Part shown: positions 1 to 5,861 of the stretch, piece by piece
Position numbering within the stretch: position 1 is the stretch's first letter
How the letters are laid out: each line of letters opens with the position of its first letter
Assembly (NCBI GenBank): GCA_002329545.1
Contig: DCTJ01000067.1
Span: 15,130-26,168, forward strand
From: Candidatus Omnitrophica bacterium UBA1443
GTDB taxonomy: Bacteria > Omnitrophota > Omnitrophia > Omnitrophales > Aquincolibacteriaceae
Direction of reading: 5' to 3'
Length of the DNA: 11,039 nucleotides
Made by a program: the position numbers and the translations under genes
The notes under the pieces: model-generated
Databases searched by the model: none
Seen by the model: only the letters and a program-made list of their open reading frames with translations
Told to the model about the DNA's origin: nothing

Positions 1-93
1 GGGCTGGGCGGGGGGCGGGCGACGTTTTCACCCCCACGCATTGGTGAGACCGTCGAAGGGGCAAGTCAGGATCGATCCCTTCTTTCCAAGAGT

Positions 94-122
94 TTTTAAT
101 TAACCCTTCATTTCTGTTTAAT
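94..122 (+). promoter_or_regulatory. Possible sigma70-type promoter for the ugd operon
   Basis: A TTTAAT box at 117-122 matches the -10 consensus TATAAT at five of six positions. Exactly 17 bases upstream lies TTTTAA (94-99), which matches the -35 consensus at only three of six. It sits 35 bases upstream of the ugd start in an AT-rich stretch, which is the right place for the promoter of this apparent seven-gene operon. AT-rich DNA gives such matches easily, so this is a weak call. Confidence 0.3.
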
Positions 123-138
123 CTCACAACGGGAACTT

Positions 139-144
139 AAGGAG
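139..144 (+). promoter_or_regulatory. Ribosome binding site of ugd
   Basis: AAGGAG, complementary to the 16S rRNA tail, lies 12 bases before the ATG at 157. The spacing is longer than the usual 5 to 9 bases. No alternative start lies between them that would keep the conserved N-terminal MKLAVIGSGYVG intact. Confidence 0.7.
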
Positions 145-156
145 TATTCTTCCGCG

Positions 157-1455
157 ATGAAACTGGCAGTGATCGGATCAGGATATGTCGGGTTGGTGAC
201 CGGGGCGTGTTTCGCGAACCTTGGCCATGATGTGGTTTGCGTCGATAACGACCCAGAAAAAATACGAACCCTTAAGGCGGGAAAAATCTTTTTTTATGAA
301 CCCGGCCTTTATGAGATGGTGTCGGAAACCGTGGCCGCGGGGCGTTTGTCTTTTACGACCGAAATCAAAAAAGTGGTGAACCGTTGCGAAGTTATATTTA
401 TCTGCGTCAATACGCCGTCACTTCCGGATGGAGGGGCGGACCTGAGCTCCGTGGAAAAGGTGGCAAAGGTTCTCGCGAAAAACCTGCGCAAGTATTGTTT
501 GATCGTCGCGAAAAGCACGGTCCCCGTCCAGACCGGAGAGTGGATCCGCAAGACGGTGAAACGGCACGTAAGGCCCGGCGTTGCCTTCGATATCGCGTCG
601 AATCCCGAGTTCCTGCGGGAAGGTTCCGCGATTCATGATTTTTTGAAACCGGATCGTGTTGTTGTCGGGGTTGATTCTCGCCGGGCCGAGAAGATCTTTC
701 GGGATCTTTACGCGAGCATGAAAGCACCCTTGATCGTCACGGACATCAAAAGCGCCGAGCTGATCAAGCACGCCTCCAACAGTTTTTTGGCCGCCAAAAT
801 CTCCTTCGCGAACGGTTTGTCCAGAATTTGTGACATCGTGGGGGCCGACGTGGACCAGGTGACTTTGGGAATGGGGCTGGATCCCCGGATTGGGCCGCAG
901 TTTCTCAAGGCGGGAGTTGGTTTCGGAGGGGCGTGTTTTCCGAAAGACCTGAAAGCGTTCCTTCATATTTCCGACAAGCTGGGCGCTAGGTTTGATCTTT
1001 TGCAGGAAGTTATCCGAATTAACGAAAGCCAGGCCATGTATTTTGTCCATAAAATTGTAAAAGAAATGAAATCTCTCAAAGGAAAAACGATCGGGGTGCT
1101 GGGGCTGGCCTTTAAATCGGATACCGATGATATGCGGAACGCTCCATCCCTCGCGGTGATTCCGGAACTTCAAAAAGAAGGAGCCCGCATACAGGCCTAT
1201 GATCCCCAGGCGATGGAGAAGGCACGCCCGCATTTAAAACGGGTTCAATACGTCGCCGGACTTTATGAGGCCGTCAAGGGAGCGGACGCGGTTGTGTTAC
1301 TGACGGAATGGAAAAAATTCCAGAATATGGATTGCCGGAAGGCCCGAAAGTTGATGAAGGGAAAGTATTTCTTCGACGGACGTAACATGTTCGAGCCTTC
1401 TGAAATGAAGCGTTATGGTTTTCGGTACGTGAGTATCGGGCGACCATCGAAGTGA
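157..1455 (+). CDS. ugd: UDP-glucose 6-dehydrogenase
   Basis: This enzyme oxidises UDP-glucose to UDP-glucuronate with two NAD+ in the cytoplasm. The 432-residue product has the usual family length. Visible signatures are the Rossmann nucleotide-binding start GSGYVGLVTG (residues 7-16), the VNTP motif near 84-87, SNPEFLREG (148-156), Lys204 and Asn208 in the central helix, and the active-site segment GFGGACFPKD (255-264) with catalytic Cys260. Most relatives have Ser before this Cys; here it is Ala259. The C-terminal UDP-binding Rossmann domain contains GVLGLAFKSDTDDMRNAP (313-330). It is the first gene of the operon, 53 bases ahead of rmlA. Its product UDP-glucuronate is the substrate of the uxs product four genes downstream, so its likely job here is to feed UDP-xylose synthesis. 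The identification is firm. Confidence 0.97.
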   Translation: MKLAVIGSGYVGLVTGACFANLGHDVVCVDNDPEKIRTLKAGKIFFYEPGLYEMVSETVAAGRLSFTTEIKKVVNRCEVIFICVNTPSLPDGGADLSSVEKVAKVLAKNLRKYCLIVAKSTVPVQTGEWIRKTVKRHVRPGVAFDIASNPEFLREGSAIHDFLKPDRVVVGVDSRRAEKIFRDLYASMKAPLIVTDIKSAELIKHASNSFLAAKISFANGLSRICDIVGADVDQVTLGMGLDPRIGPQFLKAGVGFGGACFPKDLKAFLHISDKLGARFDLLQEVIRINESQAMYFVHKIVKEMKSLKGKTIGVLGLAFKSDTDDMRNAPSLAVIPELQKEGARIQAYDPQAMEKARPHLKRVQYVAGLYEAVKGADAVVLLTEWKKFQNMDCRKARKLMKGKYFFDGRNMFEPSEMKRYGFRYVSIGRPSK

Positions 1456-1494
1456 ACGTGAATTTTCGGAACTTCATTTTCCGGTAGACCGGGA

Positions 1495-1501
1495 GGGGAG
1501 G
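1495..1501 (+). promoter_or_regulatory. Ribosome binding site of rmlA
   Basis: GGGGAGG ends 7 bases before the ATG at 1509, an ideal Shine-Dalgarno. The 53-base gap from ugd also contains a 5-bp stem (1467-1471 with 1479-1483, 7-base loop). It is too weak to call a terminator and has no T run, so read-through from ugd is expected. Confidence 0.8.
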
Positions 1502-1508
1502 TTGGCCA

Positions 1509-2240
1509 ATGAAGGGTATCATTCTTGCCGGAGGATTGGGAACGCGGCTTTATCCGTTGACCAAGGTCACGAACAAGCACTTGCTGCCCGTCTACGACAG
1601 GCCCATGATCTACTACCCGATTGAAACTCTGGTCAAATCCGGGATCCGGGACATTTTGATCGTAACCGGAGGAAACAATGCCGGCGATTTCCTGAAACTG
1701 ATCGGTAATGGCAAGCAGTTCGGCTTGAAGCACATCAATTACACCTACCAGGAGGGAGAGGGCGGGATCGCGCACGCGCTGAGCCTCGCGGAACATTTCG
1801 CGGACGGGAAAAAAATAGTCGTTATTCTCGGGGACAATATTTGTGAAGCGAATATCTCATCGTACGTTCAGAGTTTTAGAAAACAACCGGACGGCGCGCG
1901 GATCCTTCTGAAAAAAGTTCCGGACCCGGAGCGGTTTGGTGTCGCGACGATCCGGGGCTCCCGGATTACCAAAATTGTCGAAAAACCCAAAAAACCGGAA
2001 AGCGCTTATGCCGTGACCGGAATTTATATGTACGATAAGAGTGTTTTTGAGTTTATCAAGACTCTAAAACCCTCACGCCGGGGTGAGCTCGAGATTACGG
2101 ATGTCAACAACTGGTATCTTAAGCGAGGCGCCATGGAATTTGATGTTTTGCCCGGTTACTGGACGGACGCGGGAACCTTTGAGTCGCTTTTTCGGGCGAA
2201 CGCGCTTGTGGCGAGGCACAAGGGCGTGGGACGATCATGA
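1509..2240 (+). CDS. rmlA: Glucose-1-phosphate thymidylyltransferase, short form
   Basis: RmlA makes dTDP-glucose from dTTP and glucose 1-phosphate, the first step to dTDP-6-deoxy sugars. Seen: the nucleotidyltransferase signature GGLGTRLYPLT (residues 8-18), Lys23 and LLPVYDRPMIYYP (25-37), the Mg-binding LGDN (108-111), VEKP (157-160), GELEITDVN (192-200) and GYWTDAGT (216-223) with the second metal-binding Asp220. The product has 243 residues against about 290 in E. coli RmlA. The C-terminal segment that forms part of the allosteric and dimer region of the enteric enzyme is therefore missing, while the catalytic core is whole. Some bacteria and archaea have such compact versions, so truncation by mutation is not implied. 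The stop overlaps the rmlB start (ATGA), implying translational coupling. UTP or another nucleotide as substrate cannot be excluded from sequence, but the neighbours favour dTTP. Confidence 0.92.
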   Translation: MKGIILAGGLGTRLYPLTKVTNKHLLPVYDRPMIYYPIETLVKSGIRDILIVTGGNNAGDFLKLIGNGKQFGLKHINYTYQEGEGGIAHALSLAEHFADGKKIVVILGDNICEANISSYVQSFRKQPDGARILLKKVPDPERFGVATIRGSRITKIVEKPKKPESAYAVTGIYMYDKSVFEFIKTLKPSRRGELEITDVNNWYLKRGAMEFDVLPGYWTDAGTFESLFRANALVARHKGVGRS

Positions 2241-3214
2241 AAAAAATTTTGGTGACGGGTGGGTGTGGATTTATCGGTTCCAACTTTATCAGGTTTTTTC
2301 TGCGTGAGCGACCGCGTTGGGCCGTCATCAATCTCGACAAGATCAGCTATTCGGGCAGCCCCAAAAATCTTCACGATCTGAAAAACCATCCCCGCTATGA
2401 GTTTGTCCGGGGCGATATTTGTGACAAAAAACGGGTGGCTTCGGTGATGGCGAAAGCTTCGGCGGTTGTTCATCTCGCGGCCGAAACGCACGTGGATCGG
2501 TCCATTGATTCAGCGGATGAGTTTATTCGTACGAATGTTTTGGGAAGTACGGTTTTGCTTGAGGCTTCACTCGCTCGCGGGATTGAACGCTATATTCATA
2601 TGTCCACGGACGAAGTTTACGGGAGTGTTCCCAAAGGCAAATCAAATGAGTTGTCGCCTCTTGCGCCGAGCAGTCCCTATGCCGCTTCCAAAGCGGCCGC
2701 GGATTTGCTGGTGAGATCTTTTCAGGTCACTCACAAGCATCCCGCCATGATCGTTCGCTGTTCGAATAATTACGGGCCTTATCAGTTTCCCGAAAAGGTT
2801 ATTCCGCTTTTTGTGACGAATTTGCTTGAGGACAAGTCGGTGCCTCTCTATGGTGACGGGAAGAATTGCCGGGAGTGGATTTTTGTCGAAGATGCCTGCC
2901 GGGCCATTTTGACGGTGCTCGAAAAAGGAAAACCCGGTGAGATTTATAATGTGGGGTCCGGGCAGGAACGATCAAACCTCCAGTTGACCCGGGCCATTCT
3001 GAAACAGATGGAAAAAAAGGATTCGATGATACGTAGAGTCCAGGACCGTCCCGGACACGATTTTCGTTACGCGCTTGATTTTAGAAAAATCCGGAAACTC
3101 GGATTTAAGCCGCGGTGGAATTTTGAACGGGGATTGAAAACAACGGTGGATTGGTACAAGGCCAACGAAGGATGGTGGCGTCCCTTGAAGAAAGACAGGT
3201 TTACGGTGAAATGA
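2237..3214 (+). CDS. rmlB: dTDP-glucose 4,6-dehydratase
   Basis: RmlB converts dTDP-glucose to dTDP-4-keto-6-deoxyglucose with bound NAD+. The 325-residue extended SDR protein has the NAD motif TGGCGFIGSNF (residues 7-17), AAETHVDRSI (81-90), the dehydratase triad segment STDEVYG (123-129) with Thr124, Asp125 and Glu126, and the YxxxK pair Tyr148 and Lys152. It also has NNYGPYQFPEKVIPLF (177-192) and RPGHDFRYALD (271-281), which are typical of RmlB rather than of epimerases. The ATG at 2237 overlaps the rmlA stop by four bases; no strong Shine-Dalgarno precedes it, so translation probably depends on ribosomes finishing rmlA. The product is the branch point for dTDP-L-rhamnose and other 6-deoxy sugars. 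Confidence 0.96.
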   Translation: MKKILVTGGCGFIGSNFIRFFLRERPRWAVINLDKISYSGSPKNLHDLKNHPRYEFVRGDICDKKRVASVMAKASAVVHLAAETHVDRSIDSADEFIRTNVLGSTVLLEASLARGIERYIHMSTDEVYGSVPKGKSNELSPLAPSSPYAASKAAADLLVRSFQVTHKHPAMIVRCSNNYGPYQFPEKVIPLFVTNLLEDKSVPLYGDGKNCREWIFVEDACRAILTVLEKGKPGEIYNVGSGQERSNLQLTRAILKQMEKKDSMIRRVQDRPGHDFRYALDFRKIRKLGFKPRWNFERGLKTTVDWYKANEGWWRPLKKDRFTVK

Positions 3215-4179
3215 TGGCCGGCGCGAGGCAGAAGGTGCTGATTACCGGAGTCGGTGGAATGCTTGGAACCGATCTGGCTGAAATTCTGAAAAATGATTTT
3301 GAAATCATTGGCCTAGACAAGAAGCCCGCGCCTCACCTGGGGCGCCCGATCGAGATTTGCGACCTCCTTCAAGAGCGCAAACTAAGAGATGTCATGCTGG
3401 CCCATCAGCCTTCGGTTTTGATCCATTGTGCCGCTTTGACGGATGTCGATTATTGTGAAGAGCATCCCGAGGAAGCCAAGGCACAAAACGTTGAGGCGAC
3501 CCGCAATCTTGTCGTATTGGCTAACGAACTGGATGTTCCCATCATATTTTTCAGTACGGACTATGTCTTTGGCGGTACCCGGGAAGGGGAATACCTTGAG
3601 GATGATACGGGAAAGCCGCTCAGTGTTTACGGGCGCACCAAATGGGAGGCGGAAGAGCTGATTCGTTCAACGGCGAAGCGGGCCGCGCTGTGCCGAATCA
3701 GCTGGCTTTATGGGGTTTATGGCCGTTCGTTTCCAAGGGCGATCCTGGGCCAAACTGAATCAGTCAGAAATATTAGGGTCGTGTCGGACCAGACGGGACG
3801 ACCGACTTACACGAAGGATGTGGCCGGCGCTATTCTGCGGATGTTGAGTGAAAAAAAAGAAATGGTATTTGACTCCGGAGTCAGGATGTATCATATCTCA
3901 AATTCCGGTCAGGTCACTTGGGCCGGATTCGCGCGTTTTATTTTGGAAAAACTTGGTCGTAGCGATGTGACGGTCGAGGAAATCTCTTCACGCGAACTGA
4001 ACCGTCCCGCGCCACGACCGTATAATTCGGTTTTATCTCTAAAAAAAACGGAATCGGCGCTCGGAATCCAGTTTCGTCCCTGGGAGGACGCGGTTGCGGA
4101 TTTTCTGGTCGAACTGGCGGATACGAAAAAGAAAGAAGCGGCAAAGGCGCAAGAAAAGGCCGAGGGTGATCCCCAATAG
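3211..4179 (+). CDS. rmlD: dTDP-4-dehydrorhamnose reductase family protein
   Basis: An SDR-family reductase that normally carries out the last step of dTDP-L-rhamnose synthesis, NAD(P)H-dependent reduction at C4. Seen from the chosen start: ITGVGGMLG (residues 11-19), STDYVFGG (115-122), the YxxxK pair Tyr140 and Lys144, DQTGRPTY (193-200) and RPYNSVLS (269-276), all typical of RmlD. The frame is open from 3151, but ATG 3211 is preferred because it forms an ATGA overlap with the rmlB stop, copying the rmlA/rmlB junction, and keeps the usual short lead before the Gly-rich loop. ATG 3214 is an equally good alternative. The 322 residues include a charged Lys/Glu/Ala-rich tail (about 302-322) beyond the normal RmlD end. 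No rmlC lies in the window, so the substrate could be the un-epimerised 4-keto sugar; that is inference. Confidence 0.9.
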   Translation: MMAGARQKVLITGVGGMLGTDLAEILKNDFEIIGLDKKPAPHLGRPIEICDLLQERKLRDVMLAHQPSVLIHCAALTDVDYCEEHPEEAKAQNVEATRNLVVLANELDVPIIFFSTDYVFGGTREGEYLEDDTGKPLSVYGRTKWEAEELIRSTAKRAALCRISWLYGVYGRSFPRAILGQTESVRNIRVVSDQTGRPTYTKDVAGAILRMLSEKKEMVFDSGVRMYHISNSGQVTWAGFARFILEKLGRSDVTVEEISSRELNRPAPRPYNSVLSLKKTESALGIQFRPWEDAVADFLVELADTKKKEAAKAQEKAEGDPQ

Positions 4180-4186
4180 AGGATTT

Positions 4187-5143
4187 ATGGCAGAGCAAAA
4201 GGCAGTGCTGGTGACAGGAGGCGGTGGATTTCTGGGTTCACATCTTTGTGACCGTTTTGTGGCACGAGGATTTAGGGTGTACGCGATGGATAATTTCCTT
4301 ACCGGAAGCGAGCAGAATATCGCTCATCTGGCTTCCCATAAAGATTTTGAACTGATCCGGCACAATGTTTGTGAGTACACGAATTTCCCCGGTCATCTGG
4401 ATTACATTCTTCACTTTGCCTCGCCGGCCAGCCCGCTTGACTATTTACAATACCCCATTCAAACGCTCAAGGTCGGCGCTCTTGGGACGCACAATATTCT
4501 CGGCCTCGCGAAGGAAAAAAAAGCCGTATTTCTGCTCGCGTCGACTTCGGAGGTTTATGGCGATCCCCAGGTGCATCCGCAAAAAGAGGAATACTGGGGG
4601 AACGTCAATCCGGTGGGACCTCGGGGTGTCTATGATGAAGCCAAACGTTACGCGGAGGCGCTCACGATGGCGTATCACCGTTCCCATCAAATCGATACGA
4701 AGATTATCCGGATTTTTAACACCTACGGACCACGGATGCGCCTCAAAGACGGTCGCGCGATTCCGGCGTTTATAACGCAGGCACTGACAGGACAACCTTT
4801 GACCGTGTTCGGGCGGGGGAAGCAGACACGCAGTCTTTGTTATATCACTGACATGATTGACGGAATTGAAAAACTGCTAATGTCTTCCCTGAACGAGCCG
4901 ATCAATATTGGAAATCCCCGGGAAATTTCCATGATGGAACTGGCGAAACTCATCCTCCGGATTACGGGGGCCTCGTCCGGAATTGTCCATCAGGATTTGC
5001 CGGTTGACGATCCGAAGGTTCGCCGGCCGGATATTACGAAGGCGAAAAAAAACCTTAACTGGCAACCGAAGGTGTCCTTGGAATCGGGACTTCAAAAAAC
5101 TGTTGATTATTTCAAAACCATGATTACAAACCGCGAGAGCTAA
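4187..5143 (+). CDS. uxs: UDP-glucuronate decarboxylase (UDP-xylose synthase)
   Basis: This extended SDR enzyme decarboxylates UDP-glucuronate to UDP-xylose using bound NAD+. From ATG 4187 it has 318 residues, the normal bacterial length. Seen: [11 protein letters not shown] (10-20), the UXS-typical [20 protein letters not shown] (76-95), the active-site STSEVYGDP (119-127) with Ser121 and Glu122, [14 protein letters not shown] (144-157) with Tyr149 and Lys153, NTYGPRMR (178-185) and RSLCYITD (215-222). These separate it from UDP-glucose epimerases and from RmlB. The frame is open upstream to 4094, but that extension overlaps rmlD and has no homologous look; GAGG at 4179-4182 is a close-spaced ribosome site for ATG 4187. 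It sits 7 bases after rmlD and 1 base before the next gene. With Ugd it gives a full route from UDP-glucose to UDP-xylose in one operon. Confidence 0.96.
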   Translation: MAEQKAVLVTGGGGFLGSHLCDRFVARGFRVYAMDNFLTGSEQNIAHLASHKDFELIRHNVCEYTNFPGHLDYILHFASPASPLDYLQYPIQTLKVGALGTHNILGLAKEKKAVFLLASTSEVYGDPQVHPQKEEYWGNVNPVGPRGVYDEAKRYAEALTMAYHRSHQIDTKIIRIFNTYGPRMRLKDGRAIPAFITQALTGQPLTVFGRGKQTRSLCYITDMIDGIEKLLMSSLNEPINIGNPREISMMELAKLILRITGASSGIVHQDLPVDDPKVRRPDITKAKKNLNWQPKVSLESGLQKTVDYFKTMITNRES

Positions 5144-5144
5144 T

Positions 5145-5861
5145 ATGGCCCCTTATTTATCTATCATCATCCCGACTTATAACGAAGAGAAACGTCTTCC
5201 GGGGACGCTGGATTTTATTTTCGCGTTCCTCCGCAAGCAAACCTACGAGGCTGAAATTATCGTTTCCGATGATGGCAGTCGTGACCGGACAGTCAAAATT
5301 GCGGCCGAAAAACTGCGCTTTTCAGACAGCCAGGTTCTTGTCAGCCCCCGAAATGTCGGCAAAGGGGACGCGGTGAGGCGTGGAATGCTCGCGGCGAAAG
5401 GACAGTATCTGTTGATCACGGACGCCGATCTTTCCACCCCGATTGAGGAAGTGCGGAGATTTTTGCGCTACCTGGAGGCCGGGGACGATATTGTTATCGG
5501 TTCGCGCGCTCTTGAAGATTCCAAGATTGAAATCCACCAGAGTTTCTACCGGGAAATAATGGGACGCGTCTATAATCTGATCGCGCGTGCTTTCTCATTT
5601 AAAGGGATCATGGATTCCCAGTGTGGGTTTAAATGTTTTAAATCCCAGGTCGCCAAAGAGCTGTTTGGCCTCCAGAAAATCAACGGTTTCAGTTTTGATG
5701 CCGAGATCCTTTTTCTGGCGCAGAAAAAAGGCTACAAGATCCGTGAAGAGCCCGTGATTTGGCGCAATTCCAGCCAAAGCCGGGTCCAGTTAATCAGAGA
5801 TCCGATCGCCATGTTCTTTGATCTCATCAAAATCAGATGGATTCATCGAAACCTCCGCTAA
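5145..5861 (+). CDS. GT2 glycosyltransferase, ALG5-like polyprenyl-phosphate sugar synthase
   Basis: A family 2 (GT-A fold) glycosyltransferase of 238 residues resembling dolichyl-phosphate beta-glucosyltransferases. Seen: SIIIPTYNEEKRLPGTL at the N-terminus (6-22), the nucleotide-binding VSDDGSRDRT (40-49), NVGKGDAVRRGM (70-81), the metal-binding TDADLSTP (92-99), VIGSR (117-121), DSQCGFKCF (157-165) and GFSFDAEILF (181-190). The last two are particularly typical of the ALG5/DPM1 group. There is no C-terminal membrane domain, so it is a cytoplasmic or peripheral enzyme. Inference: it loads a sugar from a nucleotide donor onto undecaprenyl phosphate. The donor cannot be read from the sequence; UDP-glucose is the family default, UDP-xylose is a context-based alternative. 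It starts one base after the uxs stop with only a weak GAGAG (5135-5139) upstream, and its end overlaps the next gene by 25 bases. Confidence 0.9.
   Translation: MAPYLSIIIPTYNEEKRLPGTLDFIFAFLRKQTYEAEIIVSDDGSRDRTVKIAAEKLRFSDSQVLVSPRNVGKGDAVRRGMLAAKGQYLLITDADLSTPIEEVRRFLRYLEAGDDIVIGSRALEDSKIEIHQSFYREIMGRVYNLIARAFSFKGIMDSQCGFKCFKSQVAKELFGLQKINGFSFDAEILFLAQKKGYKIREEPVIWRNSSQSRVQLIRDPIAMFFDLIKIRWIHRNLR

Larger units (their letters stand above)
1..156. other. Upstream region before ugd, no confident gene
   Basis: No complete gene is visible. One forward frame starting at base 3 stays open from the window edge to a TGA at 48-50 (ending in residues DVFTPTHW), so the tail of an upstream gene is possible but cannot be proved from so short a piece. 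Bases 1-19 are four runs of three or more G separated by one or two bases. Bases 90-125 are AT-rich and hold a possible promoter and the palindrome TTAATTAA; a Shine-Dalgarno for ugd follows at 139-144. I see no hairpin followed by a T run that would be a convincing terminator of an upstream gene. Confidence 0.5.

Noticed and set aside
418..1233. A 271-codon open frame on the minus strand inside ugd
   Set aside because: It is fully antisense to a firmly identified gene, has no recognisable motif and no promoter or ribosome site; it is a by-product of the codon pattern of ugd.
1467..1483. A 5-bp stem between ugd and rmlA as a terminator or attenuator
   Set aside because: The stem is too short and lacks a T tract; a strong ribosome site for rmlA follows directly.
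3151..3210. A longer N-terminus for the RmlD-family protein
   Set aside because: It would overlap rmlB by more than 60 bases and add residues that do not belong to the fold; the ATGA junction is a better start.
4094..4186. A longer N-terminus for the UDP-xylose synthase
   Set aside because: The extra 31 residues are basic, lie inside the rmlD coding end and precede a normal family N-terminus with its own ribosome site.
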